This document shows positions 24,675 through 33,970 of a DNA stretch of 64,000 nucleotides, piece after piece. Below the pieces are notes generated by a model that made no database searches, was not told the origin of the DNA, and saw only the letters and a list, made by a program, of their open reading frames with translations. Position 1 is the stretch's first letter; the number at the start of each line of letters is the position of its first letter. Source of the stretch: Defluviitaleaceae bacterium (GTDB lineage Bacteria > Bacillota > Clostridia > Lachnospirales > WQUN01); NCBI GenBank assembly GCA_009780185.1, contig WRAN01000007.1, positions 62,001-126,000 of the forward strand, written 5' to 3'. Position numbers and translations under genes: made by a program.

Positions 24675-25051
24675 TCTTCTTGCTCCACACTGTATATTTT
24701 CCATGGGCCGTACTTATCCGGCTCTTTTACCATCCTTAGATGAAGTACCCTTTTTAGATTGCGCTTTGGGTCTTCAATATATATGGCGCGGGTCATGGAA
24801 TTGTTTGTATCGTTTATATATGCGGCAATGGGAACTTGCCTATATGAAACGTCTTGGCTTAGTATTTCCTGCAGTGCCTCTAGGTCAAGGTTTTGGGCGC
24901 ATATTTTACTTACAAAAGCCCAGGCAGTATCTGGATTTATTTGGACTGCTTCCAAAAAGCATGTTGCTACTCCACAGTCGTTCAGATATGGTATATATGC
25001 GCCAACGGATGGCCTAATAGGTTGCTTGTACATAAGTACTCCAAATTGCAC
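24659..25051 (-). CDS. conserved-position hypothetical protein between mnmG and rsmG
   Basis: A 130-residue protein without a recognised domain. It begins at GTG, with AGGAGG 8 nt upstream. Alternating strands and short helices, with a final RMVKEPDKYGPWKIYSVEQE, weakly recall NTF2-like or cystatin-like small folds that end in GPWKI. No signal peptide or membrane segment. Its overlap with rsmG implies co-translation. Function unknown. Confidence 0.65.
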   Translation of the reverse strand: MQFGVLMYKQPIRPSVGAYIPYLNDCGVATCFLEAVQINPDTAWAFVSKICAQNLDLEALQEILSQDVSYRQVPIAAYINDTNNSMTRAIYIEDPKRNLKRVLHLRMVKEPDKYGPWKIYSVEQEECARI

Positions 25052-25184
25052 TTTCGATTCCTCCTAAAGGGCTTGGATATTCCCTTGCCCATTTCTAATC
25101 TCAAAGAGATTATGTACTGCCATACGGCCATTTAGTATTTTTAGATAGAGGAATCTGTCTAATACTATATGCGATGGCTTATGG

Positions 25185-27047
25185 CTAAGTGCTTTTACAA
25201 GTTTTTAGATATACCAGCAAGATGCTTAAATCTGCCGGGGATACCCCTGTTATTCTTGAGGCTTGGCCTAGGTTTTGTGGGCGCAGTTTTGTTAGTTTTT
25301 GTCTGGCTTCCAATCTTAGACCTGTGATTTGGTTGTAATCAATCTCGTATGGGAGTGATTTATACTCCATTTTTGCAAAAACTTCGGCTTGGGCTAACTG
25401 CATGGAGATGTAGCCTGCGTATTTTATTTGAATGTTGACTTGTTCTTCAACGGCTTCTTGTATGAATTTTATCGGTAGACGGTCGGTGTTTGGGGTTAGA
25501 TTTATAACATCCCAATAGGAAAGCTCTGGGCGTTTTATTAGGTCTTTTATTTTTATACCTGTGGTTACTTGTGAACTGCATTTTTGAGAAAGTACTTCGT
25601 TTACTGTATCGGGGCTTAGAGTAATCTTTGTCAGACGCTTTATTTCCTTTTCAATGGCTTCTTGTTTTTCTTGAAACATGGTATATCGTTCTTCTGTGAT
25701 TAGGCCTGCTTTGTAGCCTTTTTCCGTCAGGCGAAGGTCTGCATTGTCTTGGCGTAACAGTAGCCTGTATTCCGCCCTTGAGGTCATCATTCTATAAGGC
25801 TCGTTGGTACCTTTCGTTACTAGGTCGTCTATTAGTACGCCTATATATCCTTCAGCGCGGGTTATTTCCAAGTGGGCACCTGCCGCGTTTACTCCTGCGA
25901 TAAGGCCTTGAGCTGCGGCTTCTTCGTATCCGGAGGAGCCGTTTATCTGACCGGCAAAATATAGACCTTTTATATGCTTTGCCTCTAGTTTTAGATTAAG
26001 CATTGTGGGATCTATACAGTCGTATTCTATTGCGTATGCCGGGCGCATTATTTCACAGCGATTTAAGCCTGGGATACTGCGATACACTTCTTCTTGCACC
26101 TCATACGGTAGAGCCGAGGACATTCCTTGTACATACATTTCTTCTGTATCCAGGCCTTCTGGCTCAATAAAAACCGGATGGCGGTCTTTGTCTGCAAATC
26201 GAACGATTTTATCTTCAATGGAAGGGCAGTACCTAGTTCCGGTGGCATCTATAAGGCCGCTGTACATAGATGAACGATGCAAGGAGCCGCGAATGAGTTC
26301 ATGTGTGGTCAGGTTTGTGTATGTTAAATGACATGGGATTTGCTCCCGGGCAAGGAGCCCAGGATCGCTTTCGAATGAAAATGGCACCAGTTTCGGGTCC
26401 CCTGGTTGAATGGCCATTTGGTCAAAATCTACGCTTCGGCGGTGAACCCTGGCTGGGGTACCCGTTTTGAAGCGTTGCATGGTAAAGCCCAGCTTATTAA
26501 GGGCTATGCTTAAACCTTTGGAAGCACGTTGACCGTTTGGGCCATTATGATTGATGGTTTCTCCATAAAGGCAACGGGCGTTTAGATAGGTTCCGGTACA
26601 GATTATTACTGCATCAGCTTTTTTTGTTGAGCCGGATTCTGTAATCACTCCGGTTATTCCATTGTTTTCTTCTATTATATCTATAACTTCAGCTTCTTTT
26701 AAAGATATGTTTGGTTCGGATTCAAGGACTTGTTTCATATAAGACATATACTGTTTTTTATCTGCCTGGGCGCGCAGTGAATACACCGCCGGGCCTTTGG
26801 AGGCGTTGAGCATACGGCTTTGTATAAATGTAGCATCAATGGCTTTACCCATCTGTCCACCTAGAGCATCTATTTCCCTTACCAGATGGCCTTTGGCACT
26901 TCCGCCTATACAGGGGTTGCATGGCATCATTGCAAGGCTGTCTAAATTAAGGGCAAATAGCGTTACTTTTTGGCCTATTCTTGCAGCAGCAAGAGCTGCT
27001 TCGCACCCGGCGTGACCACCGCCTATTACAATTATGTGTCTATTCAT
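25185..27047 (-). CDS. mnmG: tRNA uridine 5-carboxymethylaminomethyl modification enzyme, FAD subunit
   Basis: A 620-residue MnmG (GidA). The FAD Rossmann motif [19 protein letters not shown] opens the protein (about 7-25), [22 protein letters not shown] (about 43-64) is the family signature, and the C-terminal helical domain ends [19 protein letters not shown]. With MnmE it modifies the wobble uridine of several tRNAs. It starts 1 nt after the mnmE stop, as is usual. Confidence 0.97.
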   Translation of the reverse strand: MNRHIIVIGGGHAGCEAALAAARIGQKVTLFALNLDSLAMMPCNPCIGGSAKGHLVREIDALGGQMGKAIDATFIQSRMLNASKGPAVYSLRAQADKKQYMSYMKQVLESEPNISLKEAEVIDIIEENNGITGVITESGSTKKADAVIICTGTYLNARCLYGETINHNGPNGQRASKGLSIALNKLGFTMQRFKTGTPARVHRRSVDFDQMAIQPGDPKLVPFSFESDPGLLAREQIPCHLTYTNLTTHELIRGSLHRSSMYSGLIDATGTRYCPSIEDKIVRFADKDRHPVFIEPEGLDTEEMYVQGMSSALPYEVQEEVYRSIPGLNRCEIMRPAYAIEYDCIDPTMLNLKLEAKHIKGLYFAGQINGSSGYEEAAAQGLIAGVNAAGAHLEITRAEGYIGVLIDDLVTKGTNEPYRMMTSRAEYRLLLRQDNADLRLTEKGYKAGLITEERYTMFQEKQEAIEKEIKRLTKITLSPDTVNEVLSQKCSSQVTTGIKIKDLIKRPELSYWDVINLTPNTDRLPIKFIQEAVEEQVNIQIKYAGYISMQLAQAEVFAKMEYKSLPYEIDYNQITGLRLEARQKLTKLRPQNLGQASRITGVSPADLSILLVYLKTCKST

Positions 27048-27048
27048 T

Positions 27049-28401
27049 TTATTTACCTACGCAAAACTCTGAAAAAATGCGGTCGACTATGTCGTCACTT
27101 ACTTCCAGACCTAATATTTCCCCTAATAATGTATAGGCTTCACGAAGCCCAATAGAAACTAAATCCTCTTCCACACCTATCAAAAACTCTTCCATCGCCC
27201 TGCTTACACAGTTGATTGCGGATTGCAAAAGGATTTTGTGCCGCTGACTGGTGATTATATCTGTTTCCTCATCTTGAGATAGCAGCCCTTTCAAAAATCT
27301 TTGCTTAATATCGTTGTATATAGATTCTAATCCATCCCGGTTTTGGGCTGATATTTGATGGGCATTTGAAAATTCGTCCCACCCTGTAGCCGTGGGTAAA
27401 TCACATTTATTTAATACTATTATCACGTGTTTATCATTTAGTTTTTCTAAGATATCAATATCATCTGCCGCCGGAGGAATAGAGCGATCCATTACATATA
27501 TTACAAGCTCTGCATCTTTGGCGGCTTCATAGGACTTATCCACACCTATGCGTTCTATCGGATCAGCTGTTTCTCGTAAACCTGCTGTATCCATTAAGCG
27601 AAGCACAATATCTCCTATCTGAACTTCTTCTGTCAGTACATCCCTAGTTGTTCCGGGAATCTCATGGACAATGGCTCTGTCTTCTCCCAGAATCGCGTTG
27701 AGTAGGGTGGATTTTCCTGCATTTGGGCGCCCTAGAATAACTGTCTTTATGCCTTCTCTTATTACTCGGCCATAATCAGCTGTTTTAAGTAATGCTCCCA
27801 TTTCGTCAATCCAGACTTTGCCTTCCGACAGTATTGCATTTCGGTTCATTGCTTCTTCTTCATGCTCTGGATAGTCAATGGATAATTCTATATTTGCAAG
27901 CCATCCTAGAAGCCTGTCTCGGCCTTTGATTATACGCTGGCTTAAACCCCCGCCTAACTGGCGAAGCCCGGCTCTTCTTGCGGCGCTTGCTTTAGCAGAT
28001 ATTAAATCCATTACCGCTTCTGCTTGGGTCAGATTAATCCGACCATTCAAAAAAGCGCGCTTGGTAAACTCCCCGGGAAGGGCCAAGCGCGCTCCATTAT
28101 TTAGAGCAACATCAAGCACACCATGGAGTGTAGCAATACCTCCATGGGCATATATTTCTACTGTATCTTCCATCGTGTAGCTTCGAGGTGCCAGCATTGG
28201 GCAGGCCATTACCTCGTCTATTACCTCATTTGATTCATTATAGATATAGCCATAGTACATGCGGTGACTTTCCCATTTTTGTATAGGCTTAAAAATCCGT
28301 GTAAACACGTCCAGTACTCCGCTTCCTGAAAGACGCACTATACCTATAGCTCCACGACCTGGAGGTGTGGCTATTGCGGCAATGACTTTGGAATCTGTCA
28401 T
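27049..28401 (-). CDS. mnmE: tRNA modification GTPase
   Basis: A 450-residue MnmE (TrmE). The folate-binding N-terminal domain starts [21 protein letters not shown]. The inserted G domain has [13 protein letters not shown] (about 220), a G2/G3 region with PGTTRD and DTAGLRET, and NKCD. The C-terminus ends FCVGK, the C-[IV]-GK motif needed for modification. It overlaps jag by 4 nt. Confidence 0.97.
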   Translation of the reverse strand: MTDSKVIAAIATPPGRGAIGIVRLSGSGVLDVFTRIFKPIQKWESHRMYYGYIYNESNEVIDEVMACPMLAPRSYTMEDTVEIYAHGGIATLHGVLDVALNNGARLALPGEFTKRAFLNGRINLTQAEAVMDLISAKASAARRAGLRQLGGGLSQRIIKGRDRLLGWLANIELSIDYPEHEEEAMNRNAILSEGKVWIDEMGALLKTADYGRVIREGIKTVILGRPNAGKSTLLNAILGEDRAIVHEIPGTTRDVLTEEVQIGDIVLRLMDTAGLRETADPIERIGVDKSYEAAKDAELVIYVMDRSIPPAADDIDILEKLNDKHVIIVLNKCDLPTATGWDEFSNAHQISAQNRDGLESIYNDIKQRFLKGLLSQDEETDIITSQRHKILLQSAINCVSRAMEEFLIGVEEDLVSIGLREAYTLLGEILGLEVSDDIVDRIFSEFCVGK

Positions 28402-29024
28402 TTTGGATTAACCACCACATAGCGATAAGGTTCGCTTCCTTCGCTGGTTGTACGTACAAAGCGGTCGTTTTGCAGGGCTGTGTGGATAATATGGCGCTCA
28501 AAACGGCTCATAGGCTCTAAGGTTACGCTTTTTTTGGTGGATTTTACTTTTCTGGCTATGCCGTATGCCAGAGACTCCAAAGTTTCCCGGCGGCGCTTGC
28601 GGTAATTTTCCGTATCCAAAACAACGCTTATACTAGCGTCAGCATTTTGATTTACTGCCAAGTTTACAAGATACTGCAAGGCATCTAGGGTATGGCCCCG
28701 CTTTCCTATAAGTAAACCCATATTGTCACCAGACATGTTAATGTTTATTTGTCTATCCCATGTACGGACTTCTAGACTTACACTTAGACCCATGGCAAGG
28801 GTTACTTCTTTTAAGAACTCCTTGGCTACATCTGCGGGGCTTTTTTTGCGGGTTACGCTTATTTTTACAGGTTTCGAGCCAAAACCAAAAAGACCGCCTT
28901 TTGAACCTGGATCTAGCAGGGTAATAACTACTTCATCCTTAGTTGCGCCTAGTGACGCTAAAGCCTCGGCAATTGCTGATTCTTCTGTTTTTGCCGATAC
29001 CTCAATTTTATCGAATTTTTCCAT
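28398..29024 (-). CDS. jag: RNA-binding protein KhpB/Jag
   Basis: A 208-residue Jag/KhpB (SpoIIIJ-associated protein). The N-terminal Jag domain starts EVSAKTEESAIAEALASLGA. A KH-like domain has GLLIGKRGHTLDALQYL (about 108-124), and an R3H domain follows with RFERHIIHTAL. It binds RNA and, with KhpA, influences cell division and envelope in Firmicutes. Start ATG 29024 with GGAGG 6 nt upstream; a TTG two codons earlier is less likely. Located between yidC and mnmE as in many Firmicutes. Confidence 0.92.
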   Translation of the reverse strand: MEKFDKIEVSAKTEESAIAEALASLGATKDEVVITLLDPGSKGGLFGFGSKPVKISVTRKKSPADVAKEFLKEVTLAMGLSVSLEVRTWDRQININMSGDNMGLLIGKRGHTLDALQYLVNLAVNQNADASISVVLDTENYRKRRRETLESLAYGIARKVKSTKKSVTLEPMSRFERHIIHTALQNDRFVRTTSEGSEPYRYVVVNPK

Positions 29025-29049
29025 ATACAACCTCCATCTGATACTAAGC

Positions 29050-30192
29050 CTACGCGTCAGCCTCAGAAGATTTCATAAAAGGTAAACGGAATTTTATACC
29101 TTGTTTTGCGTTCATAAATATCTGTTGGATTAACCTAAACAGGTTGGAGAATATCCAATAAAGCCCTACACCTGCTGGCATTGTGATTGTGATAAAGCCC
29201 ATGAATAGTGGCATAACTACCATCATAATGGTTTGCTGGGTTTTGGCTCTGTCGTCTTTTGGTTTATTTACAAGCTGAGAAAGCCAAGACTGACCTACCG
29301 TTGTAAGCACAGTAAAGAACGGGATTATTACTCCAGGCCAGCGCATACCACTGTTCTCAAGCAGGGGCAGGCCAAAGAATACTTCTATGCTGTCTTTGCG
29401 GACTAACAATGTCCTAATAGGATCGGCATATGCGTTTGGAAATTGAGTAACTATAACATTCCAATCTTCTGCGTAGAATCTGTTTAGAACTCTGGCTAAA
29501 TGGGATGAATTTGTGAGATTAATGTAGTTACCGCCTACAATCTCAACCGCGGCAGAATATGACATTGGCCCAATTTGTACATTATTGGCATCTACAAAGC
29601 CTTGGATATGCCTTCCTATCTCAAGCCCGTTACGTATCCATGCATCTGGTATATATGCTTCAGCAAGTGGCTCCACTACAGCCATATATCCTGGATATGC
29701 ATGTACAGCTTCTGCCAAACCATAATAAATATCACTGAGAGTACCTACATACAAAAAGCTTTGCTGCATGATATAAAGAAGCGCAAAGAATAAAGGCATC
29801 TGTATTAACATTGGTAGGCAACCACCTAGAGGGTTGACCTTATTTTTGCTATATAAGCCTTGTATTTCTGCATTCATTTTCTTTCTTAATTCAGGATCTT
29901 TCGTGTCACCATATTTTGCTTTAATTTTATCTGTTTCAGGGGCTAGCTGCTGCATCTTGGTCATGGACTTTTGAGTTTTTATACCCAAAGGAAGCATCAG
30001 TGCCATAGCTACTATGGTAAGTAGAATAATTGCAAACCCCAATGAGTTGTTGGGGTTTAATGCGTAAACCAGATTAAATAAAAAGTTTAGGATAAATCCA
30101 AAAAAAGCCGCAATTGGGCCTACAATAAAACCTGGGTCAGCTTGTACTTGCCTGGCAAGTACCAACATGTCTTGAAAAAAGGGAAATGGCAT
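29050..30192 (-). CDS. yidC: membrane protein insertase YidC/OxaA (SpoIIIJ type)
   Basis: A 380-residue Oxa1/YidC insertase. It has an N-terminal membrane span, a hydrophobic AIILLTIVAMALMLPLG segment, the positively charged hairpin KTQKSMTKMQQLAPETDKIK, then NPLGGCLPMLIQMPLFFALLY and the C-terminal spans ending in LYWIFSNLFRLIQQIF. An expanded extracytoplasmic loop lies between spans 2 and 3. Start 30192 has GAGAGGAA 8 nt upstream. It inserts Sec-dependent and independent membrane proteins. Confidence 0.94.
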   Translation of the reverse strand: MPFPFFQDMLVLARQVQADPGFIVGPIAAFFGFILNFLFNLVYALNPNNSLGFAIILLTIVAMALMLPLGIKTQKSMTKMQQLAPETDKIKAKYGDTKDPELRKKMNAEIQGLYSKNKVNPLGGCLPMLIQMPLFFALLYIMQQSFLYVGTLSDIYYGLAEAVHAYPGYMAVVEPLAEAYIPDAWIRNGLEIGRHIQGFVDANNVQIGPMSYSAAVEIVGGNYINLTNSSHLARVLNRFYAEDWNVIVTQFPNAYADPIRTLLVRKDSIEVFFGLPLLENSGMRWPGVIIPFFTVLTTVGQSWLSQLVNKPKDDRAKTQQTIMMVVMPLFMGFITITMPAGVGLYWIFSNLFRLIQQIFMNAKQGIKFRLPFMKSSEADA

Positions 30193-30281
30193 GTTACAAA
30201 TTCCTCTCCGCATATGCATTTTCTTATATATACACCGCATATGCGCGCAAAGTATGCATTTCTAGTTAATTATGGTTCCGA

Positions 30282-30491
30282 TTAAGGCACAGGATCATAT
30301 CCACCGCGGCAGCATGGCTGGCAGCGTGCTAGACGTTTTAATCCCATCCATACACCTTTTATAGCTCCATATTGTTCTACCGCAATGTACATATATTCTG
30401 AACAAGTCGGTTCGAACCTACAACGAGCACCTAAAAGCGGAGATATAGCCTGCTTGTAAAACCGCAACAAAGCCAAAATAACCCGACTCAT
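30282..30491 (-). CDS. yidD: membrane protein insertion efficiency factor
   Basis: A 69-residue YidD. The conserved RFYKQAISPLLGARCRFEPTCSEY (about 11-34) and the terminal RLARCQPCCRGGYDPVP are both present. It overlaps rnpA by 4 nt and precedes yidC, its functional partner. Confidence 0.95.
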   Translation of the reverse strand: MSRVILALLRFYKQAISPLLGARCRFEPTCSEYMYIAVEQYGAIKGVWMGLKRLARCQPCCRGGYDPVP

Positions 30492-30844
30492 TTCAAATCT
30501 ACCTCTTTTTTAATGAGCCGTAGTTTACTAAATAAAGACTTTAGAGACTTGTCCACCTTTATAAATGAGCCTTCTTTTGGCAATTCGCCTACTGTAGCAC
30601 GGGCAACGATTACTATATCAAAGCCCTGCCTTAACATGGAGGCTTTAAGACGACAACTCTCTTTAATTAATCGCCTTACTCTATTTCGTATAACTGCATT
30701 GCCAACTTTTTTACTTACAGTAACACCTAATCGGTTAAATTCCTCGTTATTGGCAATAGCGTAAACTACGAAGTATAGATTTACATAATGGCGGCCACCG
30801 TCATATACGGTTTTAAAAGATTTCGTTTTTTTAATGGATTGCAT
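30488..30844 (-). CDS. rnpA: ribonuclease P protein component
   Basis: RnpA, about 118 residues from the chosen ATG: KTKSFKTVYDGG near the N-terminus, then LGVTVSKKVGNAVIRNRVRRLIKES, the RNR RNA-binding signature, and GFDIVIVARATVG. It is the protein subunit of RNase P. The chosen ATG directly follows a strong GC-rich hairpin and has no clear ribosome site. An in-frame ATG at 30892, inside the end of rpmH with AAAGGT upstream, would add 16 residues. Either start is possible. Confidence 0.9.
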   Translation of the reverse strand: MQSIKKTKSFKTVYDGGRHYVNLYFVVYAIANNEEFNRLGVTVSKKVGNAVIRNRVRRLIKESCRLKASMLRQGFDIVIVARATVGELPKEGSFIKVDKSLKSLFSKLRLIKKEVDLK

Positions 30845-30845
30845 A

Positions 30846-30868
30846 AAAGCCCGCTTTGCGGGCTTTAT
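30846..30868 (-). terminator. hairpin between rpmH and rnpA
   Basis: On the minus strand AAAGCCCGC-AAA-GCGGGCTTT is followed by TATG, the T being part of the rnpA start. It looks like an intrinsic terminator or attenuator, and could set the ratio of L34 to RNase P protein. Confidence 0.6.
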
Positions 30869-30875
30869 TGTGCAA

Positions 30876-31013
30876 TTATGCAGACAATACATGTCTACCT
30901 TTCAATCTACGTCTTTGTAGTACTTTACGCCCGTTGGACGTGCTCATACGCTTGCGGAAGCCATGTTCCTTGCTGCGCTGCCTTTTCTTTGGCTGGTAAG
31001 TTCTTTTGCTCAT
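30876..31013 (-). CDS. rpmH: 50S ribosomal protein L34
   Basis: A 45-residue protein starting [19 protein letters not shown] and ending GRHVLSA, an unmistakable L34. GAGGTG precedes the ATG. It is first in the leftward run from the origin, as in B. subtilis and most Firmicutes. Too short for routine length cut-offs, but certain. Confidence 0.98.
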   Translation of the reverse strand: MSKRTYQPKKRQRSKEHGFRKRMSTSNGRKVLQRRRLKGRHVLSA

Positions 31014-31055
31014 GTTGTCACCTCATTCGGAATAAACTTCAATTTGACAAAGGTC

Positions 31056-31084
31056 ATTATATTCTCTCGTTTAATTATCGTCAA
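31056..31084 (-). promoter_or_regulatory. rpmH promoter
   Basis: On the minus strand: TTGACG, 17-nt spacer, TATAAT. Transcription starts about 31049, some 36 nt before the L34 start codon. Near-consensus, as expected for a ribosomal protein operon. Confidence 0.75.
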
Positions 31085-31147
31085 GATTTTTACAATAGCA
31101 AACCCGCTCTCATGTGCACATTTACCTTTATTTATGTGGAAAGACCG

Positions 31148-31176
31148 TTGAAAAAATATGATAACTCTGTTATATT
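31148..31176 (+). promoter_or_regulatory. dnaA promoter
   Basis: TTGAAA, 17-nt spacer, TATATT. Transcription would start about 31183, just before the DnaA boxes at 31196-31228. This placement suggests autorepression by DnaA. Confidence 0.65.
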
Positions 31177-31195
31177 TCTAAGACATTTGTATTAG

Positions 31196-31228
31196 TTATA
31201 CACATCCTGTGGAAAGCCATGTGGATAA
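31196..31228 (+). promoter_or_regulatory. DnaA boxes in the dnaA leader
   Basis: TTATACACA (31196-31204), TGTGGAAAG (31208-31216, weak) and a perfect reverse box TGTGGATAA (31220-31228). They form the rpmH-dnaA side of the origin and probably regulate dnaA. Confidence 0.75.
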
Positions 31229-31262
31229 CTTGAGTAAATCTACTGATGAGGGGAAATTTTAC

Positions 31263-32579
31263 GTGGATATTCAAAAAATCTGGCAAGAAGCACTGCCTCT
31301 TTTAGAAAATTCTATGACTCAGGTTATTTATGATACTACTATTTTATCTATTATTCCTCTTTCCTTCGAAAATGGTGTACTTACGTTAAAGACAACCAAT
31401 GATTTTTATAAGCCTTCTATTGAGAAGCGATATTTATCGGAAATAACCCGGTGTGTTCGTACTGTCTCCGGCATGCAGGACATAGATGTAAGAATAGTTG
31501 CCCCGGAAGACTTTGATGAGGACAACCTTGCCCGACGCAAAAACTATGAAGAGACTAATCTAAGGCGGAGATATAACTTTGACACCTTTGTAAAGGGTAA
31601 GTGCAATGAGCTTGCATATGCCGCCGCAGAAGCTATAGCTGAAAATCCTGGTAAAACTGAGTATAACCCCTTGTTTTTATATGGAGGGGTAGGCCTAGGA
31701 AAGACCCATATTATGCACTCTATTGGAAACTATGTAGTGGATAAATATCCAGATTTAAAAGTGTTGTATGTAACCAGTGAGACTTTTACCTCTGAGTTTA
31801 TTACAGCAATAAGGGAAGAGCAGATAGACGAGTTTAAAAAGAAGTATCGGGAAGTAGATATACTTCTAATGGATGATGTGCAGTTTCTTGAGGGGAAATT
31901 AGGGACTCAAGAGGAGATGTTCCATACCTTTAATACCCTTCACAATAATAATAAGCAGATCGTGCTTACCAGTGACCAGCCTCCTAAAGAGCTTACAGAT
32001 TTAGAAGCTCGGCTGACTTCCAGGTTTGCTATGGGGCTTACTGCGGATATTAATGTCCCAGATTATGAAACACGGACTGCTATATTAGAAAAGAAGCTGG
32101 ATCTAGAGCATCTGGACATTCCATTAATCGTTAAAGATTTTATTACCAGAAATATTGTTTCTAATATAAGGGATTTAGAAGGGGCGCTTAATAAAGTAAC
32201 GGCTTATGCCAAGCTCACCAACGCTAAGATAACCTTAGACCTTGCGGAGCAGGCACTTAAAGACTTATTAACCCCAGAAGAAAAGCCTGATGTAACAGTT
32301 CCGCTTATTCAGCAGATAGTGGCTGCTCACTTTGGGCTTACAACAATGGACCTTTCAGGACGCAAACGCACCCAAAGCATTGTTCTGCCTAGGCAGATTG
32401 CTATGTATCTTAGTCGAAAGCTCTTGGATGTGTCACTTCCGGATGTGGGTAAGCACTTTGGAGGGCGTGATCATTCCACTGTGATTCATAGCTGTGAAAA
32501 GATTGCTAATGAAATAGAAACTGATACAAAACTAAGGACAATTGTAAACGATCTGGAGAGAAACATAAAAGGCGATTAA
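31263..32579 (+). CDS. dnaA: chromosomal replication initiator protein DnaA
   Basis: DnaA of 438 residues from a GTG start: domain I begins VDIQKIWQEALPLLE. Domain III has the Walker A GGVGLGKTHIMH, DILLMDDVQFLEGK and the TSDQPPKEL sensor. Domain IV ends with the DNA-binding GRDHSTVIHSCEKI. The GTG at 31263 has GAGGGG 9 nt upstream and gives the normal family N-terminus; another GTG 18 codons earlier would place DnaA boxes inside the gene. It melts the origin located on either side of its gene. Confidence 0.97.
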   Translation: MDIQKIWQEALPLLENSMTQVIYDTTILSIIPLSFENGVLTLKTTNDFYKPSIEKRYLSEITRCVRTVSGMQDIDVRIVAPEDFDEDNLARRKNYEETNLRRRYNFDTFVKGKCNELAYAAAEAIAENPGKTEYNPLFLYGGVGLGKTHIMHSIGNYVVDKYPDLKVLYVTSETFTSEFITAIREEQIDEFKKKYREVDILLMDDVQFLEGKLGTQEEMFHTFNTLHNNNKQIVLTSDQPPKELTDLEARLTSRFAMGLTADINVPDYETRTAILEKKLDLEHLDIPLIVKDFITRNIVSNIRDLEGALNKVTAYAKLTNAKITLDLAEQALKDLLTPEEKPDVTVPLIQQIVAAHFGLTTMDLSGRKRTQSIVLPRQIAMYLSRKLLDVSLPDVGKHFGGRDHSTVIHSCEKIANEIETDTKLRTIVNDLERNIKGD

Positions 32580-32601
32580 TTGGGCAATATGTTGGGAAAT
32601 T

Positions 32602-32815
32602 TGTGTATAAATATGTTGATAGATTTTCTAAAACTGTGGATGAAATATTGCATTTTTTATGCCTGTGGATTTCCCGTATAACTGCCAAATTTCCCGAAAA
32701 TTATCTACGCTCTTATCCACGTCTAAAATCTATATATGGAACAGTCTGGGACGACTTTCCCACATATCCACATCCCCTATTATAACTACTACTATAAATA
32801 TAATAATGTTAATAA
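32602..32815 (+). other. replication origin oriC: DnaA-box cluster and DnaA-trio unwinding element
   Basis: Between dnaA and dnaN lie DnaA boxes TGTGTATAA (32602), TGTGGATGA (32635), TGTGGATTT (32664), TTATCTACG (32701), TTATCCACG (32713), TTTCCCACA (32756) and ATATCCACA (32764). The last pair is followed by a C-rich TCCCC and then triplets at 32777-32797 whose complement reads 3'-GAT AAT ATT GAT GAT GAT ATT-5'. That is the box/GC/DnaA-trio order of the B. subtilis basal unwinding system. AT-rich DNA follows up to the dnaN ribosome site. Confidence 0.88.
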
Positions 32816-32824
32816 GGAGAAATT

Positions 32825-33970
32825 ATGAAACTGCTATGTGAAAAAAATTTATTGCAAGACGCACTGAGTCTTGTTGGCAGAACCGTATCCAGCCGGACTA
32901 CTTTACCTATACTTGAATGTGTTCTTTTTAATGCAGTTGAAGGTGAGGGTATTACCCTTTATGCCAATGATATGGAAATGAGTATAAATACGACCCCTAT
33001 ACCTGCTGATATAGAGGTATCTGGTTCTGTAGCCCTTAACGCACGGCTCTTTACAGAGATAATAAGAAAAATGCCAGGGGATTATATTGAAATAGAAACA
33101 GATGAAAAGTTAATAACAAGATGTAAGTCCGGCCAGGCCAAGCTTGAGATATCCGGTTTACCTGCCGAAGAGTTTCCTGTGATATCAGATGAAGAGCTTG
33201 AAGGTGATAAGGCAACCTATTCAGTAAAAGCAAATACCCTCAGGGATATGATTAAGCAGACGATTTTTTCTGTGTCTGTAGATCCCAGTAAGGCCATTCT
33301 TACAGGAGAGCTTTTTGAGATTAATGATAATTCCCTCCGTGTTGTAGCTGTGGATATGTTCCGGATTTCATATAGATCTGTGGATTTAATAGACGGTTCT
33401 AAGGACTGTAACGCTGTAATACCCGCAAAGGCTCTTACTGAATTAAGTAGGGCTATTTCCGGGGATAATGAAGAGGTAGTAAGTTTTTACTTTACAGATA
33501 AACGGGCGTTCTTTGAAACCAAGAGCTTTACATTGTCTGTAAGGCTTCTTGAGGGAGACTTTATCCGGTATAACCAGATATTTAACCAAGACTTCTCTAC
33601 AATGATGGTAATAAATCGTGGGGCATTGCTTGGTTCTCTTGAGCGGTCTGTATTGGTGGCTATGGAAAATAGACAGATTTCCATTACTTTAGAAATCCAT
33701 GACGACAGATTAGTTATCACATCCAAGTCAGAAAAGGGTCAGACTTACGATGAAATTCCTTGTGAAACCGACGGAACGGATATGACAATATTCTTTAACC
33801 CTCGCTACTTAATTGAGGCGCTTAGGGCAATAGATGAAGAAAGCATTGTACTAAAGTTTAATACCTCACGCAGCCCTTGTACTATTCAAAGCCTTTCAGA
33901 GGAATCGCGTAAAGATGACACCCTCACAGAGTATAAATATCTAATAGTACCTCTAAGAGGCCCTGCCTAA
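32825..33970 (+). CDS. dnaN: DNA polymerase III beta sliding clamp
   Basis: A 381-residue clamp: MKLLCEKNLLQDALSLVGRTVSSRTTLPILECVL opens domain 1. FNPRYLIEALRAI lies near the end, and a modified terminal YLIVPLRGP replaces the usual Y-L-I-MP-M/R ending. The dimer encircles DNA and tethers the polymerase. AAGGAG precedes the ATG. The stop overlaps the recF start (TAATG). Confidence 0.96.
   Translation: MKLLCEKNLLQDALSLVGRTVSSRTTLPILECVLFNAVEGEGITLYANDMEMSINTTPIPADIEVSGSVALNARLFTEIIRKMPGDYIEIETDEKLITRCKSGQAKLEISGLPAEEFPVISDEELEGDKATYSVKANTLRDMIKQTIFSVSVDPSKAILTGELFEINDNSLRVVAVDMFRISYRSVDLIDGSKDCNAVIPAKALTELSRAISGDNEEVVSFYFTDKRAFFETKSFTLSVRLLEGDFIRYNQIFNQDFSTMMVINRGALLGSLERSVLVAMENRQISITLEIHDDRLVITSKSEKGQTYDEIPCETDGTDMTIFFNPRYLIEALRAIDEESIVLKFNTSRSPCTIQSLSEESRKDDTLTEYKYLIVPLRGPA

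Noticed and set aside
30788-31195. 135-codon plus-strand frame across rnpA and rpmH
   Set aside because: It is antisense to two certain genes and has no ribosome site; a shadow of basic protein coding on the other strand.
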